Shown in pieces: positions 32,678 through 40,631 of a DNA stretch of 48,052 nt. Within the stretch, counting starts at the first letter, position 1; each line of letters starts with the position of its first letter. The stretch comes from CAG-390 sp045644325 (GTDB lineage: Bacteria > Bacillota > Clostridia > Oscillospirales > CAG-272). The stretch is from the NCBI GenBank assembly GCA_045644325.1, contig JAZRGT010000053.1, positions 1 through 48,052 on the forward strand, given 5' to 3'. The position numbers were made by a program, and so were the translations under genes. Below the pieces are notes generated by a model, which saw only the letters and a list, made by a program, of their open reading frames with translations, was not told the DNA's origin and made no database searches.

Positions 32678-33052
32678 ATGAAACAATCCAATATAACGGT
32701 TTTGATCGTCCTTCTTACATTCGTGCTTGTTATAACAGCAGCAGGCATATTGATTTCGAATCATTATTTCTATACACCGAATTTCCTCTCTGTGGGCTTC
32801 GGCGCGATTTCCTCCGTTTTCTCCGATAATGTATGTATTGAAATTAACAGCGACCCGCTGATCTTGATGACCGATCGCGGATATTTCGCCATAGAAGAAT
32901 ACATGATGTTGCACGGAGGGTACACGAAAAAGCAACGGGACGGTGCAACATACGTGTTTGAAAACTATACCCACGAAATAGTTGTAGAAAGCGACTCAAA
33001 AATTTTTTGTATGATCTGGGAGATTGGTGAGCCCAAGCCCAAGCAGGAGTAA
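32678..33052 (+). CDS. Membrane-anchored small protein, unknown
   Basis: This 124-residue protein has one N-terminal helix (about 7-27) and a short exposed domain containing CIEINSDPLILMTDRGYFAI and ATYVFENYTHEIVVESD. The sequence AGGTGG lies 7 nt before ATG. It is not recognised, but it is one of a run of similar small exported proteins in this operon. Confidence 0.75.
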   Translation: MKQSNITVLIVLLTFVLVITAAGILISNHYFYTPNFLSVGFGAISSVFSDNVCIEINSDPLILMTDRGYFAIEEYMMLHGGYTKKQRDGATYVFENYTHEIVVESDSKIFCMIWEIGEPKPKQE

Positions 33053-33063
33053 AGGAGGCGCAA

Positions 33064-33330
33064 ATGAAAAATATCAACCGAAAGCTATTGACCGCCATCA
33101 TTGCCATCTCGCTCGTCGCCGTTCTCTTTGTCCCCTTCGGCTACCAAACCTATGACGACGGCGGCACTCAAAGGTTTACTTCTCTCACTTACTCCGTTGT
33201 CATATGGAATCGCTTCGTTTCCGATTGGTCAACGGGCGAGATGCAGCTCCAAAAGTACGAAAACACCTGCTTCTACCTCTTCCCCCACAATTTTGAACCC
33301 CTCGGCGACCTTTGGGAGTTAAAGCACTGA
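33064..33330 (+). CDS. Small exported protein with YDDGGT...LTY motif
   Basis: Eighty-eight residues with an N-terminal helix (LLTAIIAISLVAVLFVPFGY) followed by YDDGGTQRFTSLTYSVVIWNR and a C-terminal LFPHNFEPLGDLWELKH. Small Firmicutes proteins with the pattern Y-D-D-G-G-T-x3-A/S-L-T-Y and a final D-E/L-L-W are common in such lipoprotein clusters (recalled); their role is not known. AGGAGG is 5-6 nt before ATG. Confidence 0.78.
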   Translation: MKNINRKLLTAIIAISLVAVLFVPFGYQTYDDGGTQRFTSLTYSVVIWNRFVSDWSTGEMQLQKYENTCFYLFPHNFEPLGDLWELKH

Positions 33331-33356
33331 TGCTCTGAGAAAGGAGTAAAATATAA

Positions 33357-33743
33357 ATGAAAAAATTCAAATTCTTCATAATAATTCTCGTCGCCGCGTC
33401 GCTTCTGCTCTGCAGTTGCAGCACCGACGTACTGTTCACAACAAGCACTTATAAAAATTTTTCAAGATTCGTCAAGCATCACGAGGTCGGTATGACAAAG
33501 TCGGGGATTTTCAGCCGTTTCGGAACTCCCCACAGCTTCACCGATGAAGACAGAGAACGGCAATCTTTCAGTTACGCACAAACCGAGGAAGGAAAAGTGG
33601 AGCTTTTAAAGACTTATGAATCCACGTGGGTATATGAGTTTTGGAAATACGGCGATCCCGCCGATCCCTACCGCGTTTTCATTACCTTCGACAGCGACGG
33701 CAAGACCACGGAAGTAAAAATGACGGCAGTCGGAGGGGGATAA
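33357..33743 (+). CDS. Lipoprotein with SmpA/BamE-like fold (putative)
   Basis: The 128-residue precursor has a lipobox (LLLCSCSTD). The mature part reads HHEVGMTKSGIFSRFGTPHS, then WVYEFWKYGDP and RVFITFDSDGKTTEV, the order of strands and the G-M-T-x5-F-G-x-P turn seen in SmpA/OmlA/BamE-type domains. In a Gram-positive cell it cannot belong to a BAM complex; such domains also occur in protease-inhibitor-like surface proteins. Its stop is directly followed by the next ATG. Confidence 0.72.
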   Translation: MKKFKFFIIILVAASLLLCSCSTDVLFTTSTYKNFSRFVKHHEVGMTKSGIFSRFGTPHSFTDEDRERQSFSYAQTEEGKVELLKTYESTWVYEFWKYGDPADPYRVFITFDSDGKTTEVKMTAVGGG

Positions 33744-34142
33744 ATGAAAAGAATATTTTCGCTGTTTCTGATATCCGCCTTGCTTCTATCCCTCTCCTCC
33801 TGCGGCACGCTGAATTTTGTCGATATCGAGGAATTCTCCTCGGAAATTTACACCGAACGTGATATTGCCGACGCGATGGAAGTGGTTCTTGAAGAATTTC
33901 TGGGCAAAACAGACAGAATCCTTCTGAATCTTTCCTACATCGGTGACTCAAAGATTGCCGATTACGAAGATTGGGCTGACAGAAACGGTGCCGACGACGT
34001 CATCGTTTTTCTGACCGATTATTACGTCAGCTTCTTCTCCGACACACCCACTCAAAACACCGCCTCCGAATACGAAAACTGGAAATTCATCCTCGTCCGC
34101 ACGAGTGGCAGCGAATGGGAGATCGTCGATCAGGGGTATTAA
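33744..34142 (+). CDS. Lipoprotein of unknown function
   Basis: The 132-residue precursor has a lipobox (LSLSSCGTL). The mature domain, ERDIADAMEVVLEEFLG...LSYIGDSKIADYEDWADRNG...WKFILVRTSGSEWEIVDQGY, resembles a small alpha/beta domain repeated in many Firmicutes lipoproteins (recalled; DUF4829-like). GGAGG lies 7 nt upstream at the end of the previous gene. Part of the same operon. Confidence 0.75.
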   Translation: MKRIFSLFLISALLLSLSSCGTLNFVDIEEFSSEIYTERDIADAMEVVLEEFLGKTDRILLNLSYIGDSKIADYEDWADRNGADDVIVFLTDYYVSFFSDTPTQNTASEYENWKFILVRTSGSEWEIVDQGY

Positions 34143-34177
34143 ACTCATTATTTTATAGTTCAAACGGAGATATTACT

Positions 34178-34738
34178 ATGAAAAAACTAATAGCATTATT
34201 TTTGGCATCGCTTTGCCTTTTGGGGCTTGTGGCTTGTTTCCCCGTCGACCCGGGGTACGGCAACACCGTGGCGTATGCAGGTTGGTCGGACGATCCGATA
34301 ATTGAGGAAGGCTCGCTGAATTGGAAAGAACTGATCCAGAACGAAGACGGCGCGCGTTTACCGATCTTTAAAATTGATACTTTGGAAGATTTGGAACAGT
34401 TCAGAGCCAAGTACGGGAACGTTTTTTCTTTGGATCAGGACTACAACGGCGCGTTGTCTTTCAACGGTGCGTTAGCCAAAGCACAGTGGGACAGAGAAGC
34501 TTTTTTCAAAGATAATTCTTTATTGGCAGTCTACGTCCCCGCAAACAGCGGCTCGTTTAGATTCGGCGTACACCATGTTGAAGTAACCGACAATCGGGTC
34601 TGCGTCCACGTTGTGCAAAAGAACAATCCGGACGTCGTTACCGACGATATGGCAGGATGGTTTGTCCTTGTGGAAATCGAAGACAAAGAGCTCCGAAGCT
34701 GTAACTCCTTCGACGCGATCCTCGTCGATACCGAATAA
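34178..34738 (+). CDS. Lipoprotein of unknown function
   Basis: ATG at 34178, with GGAGA upstream, gives 186 residues and a lipobox (GLVACFP). A frame open from 34115 overlaps the previous gene and is not used. The mature protein has the order KIDTLEDLEQFRAKYGNVFS, FFKDNSLLAVYVPANSGSFR and GWFVLVEIEDKELRS, which suggests a compact beta-rich domain. I do not recognise it. Last of the seven small exported proteins in the operon. Confidence 0.77.
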   Translation: MKKLIALFLASLCLLGLVACFPVDPGYGNTVAYAGWSDDPIIEEGSLNWKELIQNEDGARLPIFKIDTLEDLEQFRAKYGNVFSLDQDYNGALSFNGALAKAQWDREAFFKDNSLLAVYVPANSGSFRFGVHHVEVTDNRVCVHVVQKNNPDVVTDDMAGWFVLVEIEDKELRSCNSFDAILVDTE

Positions 34739-34774
34739 TAACCATACAAAAAACAACAGAAAGCACAGAAAACT

Positions 34775-35533
34775 ATGAAAAAACTCAAATTTATCAACTC
34801 AAACACACTCAAAATTCTCGCAATGGTGCTTATGCTGCTCGACCATCTTTGGGCAACGATAGTTCCCGGAAACGACTGGATGACCTATGTCGGAAGAATC
34901 GCCTTTCCGATCTTCGCTTTTATGATCGCGGAGGGTTACGTCCACACATCTGATTTCAAAAAATACGTTAAAAGACTTTTGATCTTCGGCTTGATATCCG
35001 AGATTCCCTTTAATCTGATGTCGTCGGGATCCTTCATCTATCCCTTCCATCAGAACGTAATGTTCACCCTGGCACTCGGTCTGCTCTCGATCAGAGAGCT
35101 CGACAGGATCAAGCAGGCATTTCGCTCGGATGAAACGAAAAAGCAGATCGCCAAAAAAAGCATACTCTCTATCTTGAAGGTTCTGCTCTTCCTCCTTATC
35201 GGAACGGTCGGCTTCGTTGACTACGGCGCGATGGGAATACTCGTTATCATAGCATTCTACATCTTCCGCGACGTCAAGTTCGGTTGGGTACTTCAGCTTG
35301 CCTCGCTCGTGATGCTCTTTATTGTAACCTTCAAGGGACAGGGCTTCGACCTTTCCATTGCGGGTCACGGATTCTTCTTCCCCAGCCAAGGCTTCGGAGT
35401 GCTCGCTATGATCCCCATCGGGCTCTATAACGGCCAAAAGGGCGCGAACAGCAAGCTCCTCAAGCACGCTTTCTATTGGTTCTATCCCGCACACATGGCG
35501 GCGATCTATCTGATTTACAGATTGGCGTTATAA
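34775..35533 (+). CDS. TraX family membrane protein
   Basis: The 252-residue protein has about eight hydrophobic segments and the TraX family start: LKILAMVLMLLDHLWAT, then GRIAFPIFAFMIAEGYVHT and RLLIFGLISEIPFNLM, with the later DYGAMGILVI and KHAFYWFYPAHMAAIYLIY. TraX in F plasmids acetylates pilin; chromosomal Firmicutes versions are membrane acyltransferase-like proteins with unknown targets. The ribosome binding site is weak. It is followed by the operon's terminator. Confidence 0.92.
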   Translation: MKKLKFINSNTLKILAMVLMLLDHLWATIVPGNDWMTYVGRIAFPIFAFMIAEGYVHTSDFKKYVKRLLIFGLISEIPFNLMSSGSFIYPFHQNVMFTLALGLLSIRELDRIKQAFRSDETKKQIAKKSILSILKVLLFLLIGTVGFVDYGAMGILVIIAFYIFRDVKFGWVLQLASLVMLFIVTFKGQGFDLSIAGHGFFFPSQGFGVLAMIPIGLYNGQKGANSKLLKHAFYWFYPAHMAAIYLIYRLAL

Positions 35534-35537
35534 TTAT

Positions 35538-35566
35538 AAGGGTACGGCAAATGCCGTGCCCTTTTT
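35538..35566 (+). terminator. Intrinsic terminator of the GntR-ABC operon
   Basis: AAGGGTACGGC pairs with GCCGTGCCCTT around an AAAT loop and is followed by TTTC. It separates the operon from the holB promoter. Confidence 0.85.
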
Positions 35567-35576
35567 CAAGTTATCC

Positions 35577-35605
35577 TTGACAAACCCGAAATTAAATGAT
35601 ATAAT
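35577..35605 (+). promoter_or_regulatory. Sigma-A promoter of the holB-ricT operon
   Basis: TTGACA (35577-35582), 17 nt, TATAAT (35600-35605). Confidence 0.88.
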
Positions 35606-35641
35606 ATATTATGTATAACTATTTTGAAAGGATGTGAGGCA

Positions 35642-36676
35642 TTGAAGGAGATTTTTCCGAAGATAATCGGAAATGAGGAGCTTTGCGCGCGGCTTGCGCG
35701 GTCGCTTCTTTCCGAAAATCCCGATCTGCCCCACGCCTACATCATTGAGGGTGCATACGGCACGGGCAAGCGCACGCTCGCGATAGAGCTTGCGAAGGCT
35801 CTCGTCTGTGAGAACCGCACAAATCCCGATGCTCCCGCGCTTCCCTGCGGTGAATGCCGAAACTGCCGCAATATCTCGCGCGGCGCGTGCCCCGACCTCA
35901 TTGAGATCGGCACGGACGGCAAGGCATCCGTCGGCGTTGACTCAATCCGCGAGCTTCGCCGCGACGTTCACGTCTACCCAAACGATCTTGAACGCAAGAT
36001 ATACATCATAAATGACGCGCACACGATGACGGTTCAGGCGCAGAACGCACTCTTGCTCACGCTTGAAGAACCGCCCGCCTACGCATTCATTCTGCTTCTC
36101 TGCGAAAACTCCGCGCTGATGCTCGAAACGATCAAGAGCCGCGCGCCGATCATCCGTATGAAGCCGCTCTCCCCCGAGGACACAGAGCGCGCGATGATTG
36201 CCTCAGATCCCTCACTTGAGCTCAAAAAGCGCACCGATCCCGCGCTTTTCGACGACGTAATAATGAGCGCGGACGGCTCCGCGGGACTTGCCATAGATCT
36301 CCTCTCAGGCAAGGAGGCGGCAAAAATTGCCGAAATGCGACGGGCGATAGAAAAGTTCTGTGAGCTTGCCGCAAATATGGCAAAAAAAGCACAGTTGCTA
36401 ATCCACGTCACCGACGTCTGCACCTCCGACCGCGAAAGCGCCAAGGAGCAGCTTTCCTCCTTCGCTATGGCAATCCGAGATCTCGTTCTGCTGAAGCGCG
36501 ATCAGGATGCTCCGCTTCGCTTTTATGCCGACCGCGAACGAGCCCTCGAGCTTTCTGACAGTATGTCACTGCGACGTCTTTTGACGATATCCGATGCGCT
36601 TCTTGAAGCGATCTCGTCGCTTGAAAGAAATATGAACACAAGACTCACACTGATTTCGATGATCTCGAAATTTTAA
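35642..36676 (+). CDS. holB: DNA polymerase III subunit delta'
   Basis: TTG at 35642, with AAGGA 9 nt upstream, gives 344 residues (an in-frame TTG at 35624 lacks a ribosome binding site). The clamp-loader AAA+ fold shows P-loop GAYGTGKRTLA, a four-Cys zinc module (CGECRNCRNISRGAC), VDSIRELRRDVHVYP, and NDAHTMTVQAQNALLLTLEE; the SRC motif of the family reads SRA. It is the stator subunit that works with DnaX and delta to load the sliding clamp. As in Bacillus, ricT follows directly. Confidence 0.92.
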   Translation: MKEIFPKIIGNEELCARLARSLLSENPDLPHAYIIEGAYGTGKRTLAIELAKALVCENRTNPDAPALPCGECRNCRNISRGACPDLIEIGTDGKASVGVDSIRELRRDVHVYPNDLERKIYIINDAHTMTVQAQNALLLTLEEPPAYAFILLLCENSALMLETIKSRAPIIRMKPLSPEDTERAMIASDPSLELKKRTDPALFDDVIMSADGSAGLAIDLLSGKEAAKIAEMRRAIEKFCELAANMAKKAQLLIHVTDVCTSDRESAKEQLSSFAMAIRDLVLLKRDQDAPLRFYADRERALELSDSMSLRRLLTISDALLEAISSLERNMNTRLTLISMISKF

Positions 36677-36693
36677 CATAAGGAGAAAATATT

Positions 36694-38079
36694 TTGGATA
36701 ACGAAAACAAGAAAAATGCTCCTGCCGCTGCCTCCGATGCAGGAAAGGGCGGCAAGAAGCATTATCATCATAATAAAAAGCACCACAAGGGTCACCGTCC
36801 GCAGAATCAGCAAAAGCCCGACGGAGTGCAGACCGATGCGGGTGCTCCCACTATCGAAAACGTAAAGAACAACGCACAGCCGCAAAACAGCAATAACAAC
36901 AAAAACAAGAATAAAAAGCACAACGACGCTCGCAAGCCGCAGCCGGAGCAGACTCCCAAGCCTGCCGTCCCCAAGGAGGAAGCTCCCAAGGCTCAGGGTA
37001 AGTACCAGAACCGCCAGGTGGTCCGCGACAAGTCGCGTCCGCAGACCGAGCTTCTCGCAACCGCACCCGATGACGAGCTTGATTTTCTCCCCGCGCGTTC
37101 AAAATCCGAATCTGATTTTCTCTCTATCAGCAAGACCGATGATGCGGAGCTCGACAAGATGCCCCCAGATCCCACGCTCGACGCGGTCTTCGCAGACTTC
37201 ATCCCCGAAGAGTCCAAGGAGATCGAAGGTCCCGAGATCGTCGGCATCCGCTTTGAGCACGGCAGTAAGGTCTATTATTTCGACCCCGCGGGAAAGACCT
37301 ACCGTCTGGGCACGCACGCCATTGTAGAAACGGCGCAGGGACTTGAGTTCGGTGAGATCGTAATCGCCAACCGCAAGGTCCCCGAGGATCAGATCGTTGC
37401 ACCCCTCCGCCCCGTCATCAGAGAGGCAACAAAGGAAGACGAGGCTCACCACGAGGATAACCGCCGCCGTCAGCACGAAGCGTTCAAGATCTGCCTTACA
37501 AAGATCGCAGACCACGGGCTCGATATGAAGCTCGTTGACTCGCAGTACACCTTTGATAACACCAAGCTTATATTCTTCTTCACAAGCGCGGGCAGAGTTG
37601 ACTTCCGCGCGCTCGTCAAGGACCTCGCATCCGTATTCCGCACCCGTATCGAGCTTCGCCAAATCGGTATCCGCGACGAGGCGAGAATGATCGGCGGCTT
37701 CGGAGTTTGCGGACGCAAGCTTTGCTGTGCCGGATTCCTTCCCAATTTCGTTCAGGTTTCGATCAAGATGGCAAAGGAGCAGGGACTTTCGATCAACGCC
37801 GCAAAGATCTCGGGCACGTGCGGCAGACTTATGTGCTGTCTGCGCTACGAGCAGGATGCTTACGAGCGCGAGCTTGCGCTGATGCCTCCCGTTGACTCCT
37901 TCGTCGAAACTCCCGATGGCAAAGGCACCGTCATAGATCTCTTCCCGATCTCCGGAAAGGTCAAGGTCAAGCTCAGCGGAGATCAGGATATTGTTCCCAA
38001 AATCTACCATATGAGCACCTTACGCATCTTAAAGAGGGCAGAAAAGAAGCACTCAGACGATGCTGAAGGAAACGAATAA
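36694..38079 (+). CDS. ricT: PSP1 domain protein RicT (YaaT)
   Basis: TTG at 36694 with AGGAG at 8 nt gives 461 residues. The PSP1 domain (about residues 185-420) carries GIRDEARMIGGFGVCGRKLC and SGTCGRLMCCLRYEQ, the cysteines that in Bacillus RicT hold Fe-S clusters with RicA/RicF. The complex promotes mRNA maturation by RNase Y and sporulation or competence signalling. An N-terminal low-complexity extension of about 180 residues rich in Asn, Lys, Gln and Pro, with a His/Lys patch (KKHYHHNKKHHKGH), is much longer than in Bacillus YaaT (about 275 residues in all). Operon with holB. Confidence 0.93.
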   Translation: MDNENKKNAPAAASDAGKGGKKHYHHNKKHHKGHRPQNQQKPDGVQTDAGAPTIENVKNNAQPQNSNNNKNKNKKHNDARKPQPEQTPKPAVPKEEAPKAQGKYQNRQVVRDKSRPQTELLATAPDDELDFLPARSKSESDFLSISKTDDAELDKMPPDPTLDAVFADFIPEESKEIEGPEIVGIRFEHGSKVYYFDPAGKTYRLGTHAIVETAQGLEFGEIVIANRKVPEDQIVAPLRPVIREATKEDEAHHEDNRRRQHEAFKICLTKIADHGLDMKLVDSQYTFDNTKLIFFFTSAGRVDFRALVKDLASVFRTRIELRQIGIRDEARMIGGFGVCGRKLCCAGFLPNFVQVSIKMAKEQGLSINAAKISGTCGRLMCCLRYEQDAYERELALMPPVDSFVETPDGKGTVIDLFPISGKVKVKLSGDQDIVPKIYHMSTLRILKRAEKKHSDDAEGNE

Positions 38080-38189
38080 GCCATTTCCAAAAATTTTTTG
38101 TAATTTTTCAAACTTTTTTTGCAAAACCTATTTTCTTTTTGATAATTTTGTGATACAATATAGCCACAACAACTTACGGAGGTGTCACA

Positions 38190-38360
38190 ATGGCATACAA
38201 GATTACTGACGATTGCATCGCTTGCGGCGCTTGCGCTGAGGAGTGCCCCGTTGAGGCTATCAGCGAGCAGGACGGCAAGTACGTTATCGATCCCGACAAG
38301 TGCATTGACTGCGGCTCTTGCGCAGATACTTGCCCTGTTGAGGCTCCCAAGGCTGAGTAA
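38190..38360 (+). CDS. 2[4Fe-4S] ferredoxin
   Basis: A 56-residue protein with two cluster motifs, CIACGACAEECPVE and CIDCGSCADTCPVE, is the size and form of clostridial ferredoxin, a low-potential electron carrier. ATG at 38190 has GGAGGTG 5 nt upstream. A TACAAT at 38154-38159 could be its own -10 box, but the -35 is poor. It has its own terminator and sits between ricT and trmN6, genes that are otherwise neighbours in Firmicutes. Strongly biased codons fit high expression. Confidence 0.96.
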   Translation: MAYKITDDCIACGACAEECPVEAISEQDGKYVIDPDKCIDCGSCADTCPVEAPKAE

Positions 38361-38378
38361 TTAATTCGGCCCAAACAT

Positions 38379-38408
38379 AAAAAGCGGAGTACACGCTCCG
38401 CTTTTTTT
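38379..38408 (+). terminator. Intrinsic terminator of the ferredoxin gene
   Basis: AAAAAGCGGAG (38379-38389) pairs with CTCCGCTTTTT (38396-38406) and continues TT. Only 20 nt separate it from trmN6, which has no visible promoter and so may depend on read-through. Confidence 0.87.
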
Positions 38409-38428
38409 GACCCTAAGGAAAAATTTTT

Positions 38429-39184
38429 ATGGAAAATATAAAGCTTTCGGAAAACGAAACCGTCGTCGCTGTTGGCGAGCGGGTGAAAATGATATCGAAC
38501 GGTAAGGGGCTGGCTTGGGGCTCGGACTCTTATCTTCTTGCCGCGCGCTTGCGTAAGGGCCGGAGAGCCTGCGAGCTTGGATGCGGCACGGGTGTCGTCA
38601 GCCTCCTTGCGGCGGCTTTTGAGAAGTTCGACCACGTCGCGTCGCTCGAGATCGAAAAGGAAAGCGCAGATCTCGCCGCGAGAAACGTTGAACTTAATAA
38701 TCTCGGTGAGCGAATGACGGTTCATAATATCGACATCCGCGAGGCACGCGCAGACGCACTCGGCGGTGAATTCGACTGCGTTTTCTCGAACCCTCCCTAT
38801 TTCGCACACCCCGGCCCCGAAAGCCCCGACACGATCCGTCAGTCGGCGCGCCACGAGATGCACGGCGGCATTGCGGATTTCTGCTCCGCGGCGGCAAGGC
38901 TTCTCCGTTACGGCGGCACGTTCGTTTGCGTTTACCGCCCCGACCGCCTCGTCGATCTTTTCTGCGCGATGAGAGCCGCAAGGCTCGAGCCCAAGCGGAT
39001 CTGCACGGTCTTTGCGGATACCAAGTCCAAGCCCGCCTTCGTGCTCGTAGAGGCAAAACTCGGCGGTGCTCCGCTGCTTGAATACGAGCCGCCCCTCTTC
39101 CTCTACACCGACGAGATCGTCAACCCCCGCATCCGCACCGAACGGATCGAAAAGATCTACGAAAAAACTTCTTTTGATATATAA
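38429..39184 (+). CDS. trmN6: tRNA1(Val) adenine-37 N6-methyltransferase (TrmN6/YabB type)
   Basis: The 251-residue class I SAM-dependent methyltransferase has motif I ACELGCGTGVVSLLAA, an acidic ribose-binding end (VASLEIEKESADLAARN) and the N6-adenine motif NPPYF. The order holB-ricT-trmN6 matches the Bacillus yaaT-yabA-yabB region, which supports the assignment; a paralogous target RNA cannot be excluded. AAGGA is 8 nt before ATG. It is followed by a HAD phosphatase after 9 nt. Confidence 0.88.
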   Translation: MENIKLSENETVVAVGERVKMISNGKGLAWGSDSYLLAARLRKGRRACELGCGTGVVSLLAAAFEKFDHVASLEIEKESADLAARNVELNNLGERMTVHNIDIREARADALGGEFDCVFSNPPYFAHPGPESPDTIRQSARHEMHGGIADFCSAAARLLRYGGTFVCVYRPDRLVDLFCAMRAARLEPKRICTVFADTKSKPAFVLVEAKLGGAPLLEYEPPLFLYTDEIVNPRIRTERIEKIYEKTSFDI

Positions 39185-39193
39185 AGGTAATTT

Positions 39194-39859
39194 ATGACCA
39201 AAAAAACGAAATTCAAGTGCCTGATCCTTGACCACGACGACACGACAGTAAACTCTACCGCCGAGGTCAACTATCCCGCGCTCCTCGATACGCTCTCACA
39301 TCTTCGCCCCGACGTCAAGCCCGGATACGAGGAATTTATGGACTATTGCTTCGACCCCGGATTTTTCAATTACTGCACGGACATCCTCGCGCTCGACTCG
39401 GACGAAATGAAATATGAATATAATAATTGGAAGCGTTTCGTTGCCACCGTCGTTCCCAACGCCTGCGAGGGTATGGGAAGGATAATCAAACGCCACCGCG
39501 CGGCGGGCGGCATCGTTTGCACCGTCTCGCATTCCGAAACCGACAACATCCTGCGCGATTGGAAGTCGAACTTCAATTCCGCGCCCGACGCCGTTTACGG
39601 CTGGGATGCGGGCGAGGGCAAACGCAAGCCCGATCCATTCCCCGTTTTCGACATCGCCGAAAAATTCTCGCTTGAGCTCTCCGACATCCTCGTTATCGAC
39701 GATCTGAAACACGGCTTTGATATGGCACGAGGCGCGGGTGTCAAATTCGCCGCCGCGCTTTGGGCTCAGCCGAGTAGGCTTTGCCGCGAATTTATGAAAA
39801 ATAACGCCGAAGTATCCTTTTACGACACGGCGGAGCTTGAAAGGTATCTCTTCGAATGA
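39194..39859 (+). CDS. HAD-superfamily hydrolase
   Basis: The 221-residue protein has HAD motif I LILDHDDTTVN, motif II in VCTVSHSETD, the motif III lysine in GKRKPDPFP and motif IV LVIDDLKHG, so it should be an active phosphatase-type hydrolase. The second Asp of motif I is present. Cap type and substrate are not evident. The stop overlaps the ttcA-like start by ATGA. Same operon as trmN6. Confidence 0.9.
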   Translation: MTKKTKFKCLILDHDDTTVNSTAEVNYPALLDTLSHLRPDVKPGYEEFMDYCFDPGFFNYCTDILALDSDEMKYEYNNWKRFVATVVPNACEGMGRIIKRHRAAGGIVCTVSHSETDNILRDWKSNFNSAPDAVYGWDAGEGKRKPDPFPVFDIAEKFSLELSDILVIDDLKHGFDMARGAGVKFAAALWAQPSRLCREFMKNNAEVSFYDTAELERYLFE

Positions 39860-40620
39860 GCGACACCAAAAGACTTCTCAGCTACGCTCGCCGCGCAGTT
39901 GACGATTACGGAATGATCGAAGACGGCGACAAAATTGCCGTCGGTATCTCGGGAGGTAAGGATTCACTTGCTCTTCTGACCGCCCTTGCCGGTCTCCGCA
40001 GATTTTATCCCAAAAAATTCGAAATCCTCGCCCTGAGCATTGATATGGGACTTGAGGGAATGGATTTTTCGGGCGTTGCCAAATACTGCGAGGAGCTCGG
40101 GGTTGAATATAAGATCGTCAAGACCGAGATTTCAAACATAATCTTCAACGTCCGCAAGGAGCCTAACCCCTGCTCGCTCTGCGCGAAAATGCGCCGAGGC
40201 GCCCTGAATACCGCGGCAGTCGAGGAAAAATGCAATAAGGTTGCTCTCGGTCACCACTTCGATGACGTTGTGGAAACCTTTATGCTTAACCTCTTTTTTG
40301 AGGGCAGAATCGGTACATTCTCGCCCGTCACGTATCTGTCAAGGATGGATATAACCGTCATCCGCCCCCTCATCTATATGCCCGAAAAGGACGTCCGTTA
40401 TTTTGCGTCCAAGACCGAGCTTCCCGTGGTCACCTCGACCTGCCCCGCCGACGGCAACACCGAGCGCGAGAATATGAAACAGCTTCTCGCCTCGATCGAG
40501 CGCAACAACAAGGGTCTGCGCTACCGCATCTTCGGCGCGATACAGCGCGGCGAGATCGACGGCTTCAAGCCCCTCTCAAAGATGCAAGGATATAAGGCAT
40601 ACGAAGAAAACGACGAATAA
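39856..40620 (+). CDS. ttcA: TtcA-family tRNA thiolation ATPase
   Basis: The 254-residue PP-loop protein has the ATP motif GISGGKDSLALL, a CxxC pair in NPCSLCAKMRRG, GHHFDDVVETFMLN and a third conserved cysteine in VTSTCPADGNTE. In TtcA these cysteines hold a [4Fe-4S] cluster used to form 2-thiocytidine at tRNA position 32. A nearby ferredoxin could supply electrons (speculative). Related Firmicutes proteins may modify other sites, so the exact target is not certain. Confidence 0.87.
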   Translation: MSDTKRLLSYARRAVDDYGMIEDGDKIAVGISGGKDSLALLTALAGLRRFYPKKFEILALSIDMGLEGMDFSGVAKYCEELGVEYKIVKTEISNIIFNVRKEPNPCSLCAKMRRGALNTAAVEEKCNKVALGHHFDDVVETFMLNLFFEGRIGTFSPVTYLSRMDITVIRPLIYMPEKDVRYFASKTELPVVTSTCPADGNTERENMKQLLASIERNNKGLRYRIFGAIQRGEIDGFKPLSKMQGYKAYEENDE

Positions 40621-40631
40621 AGGAGTACGCT

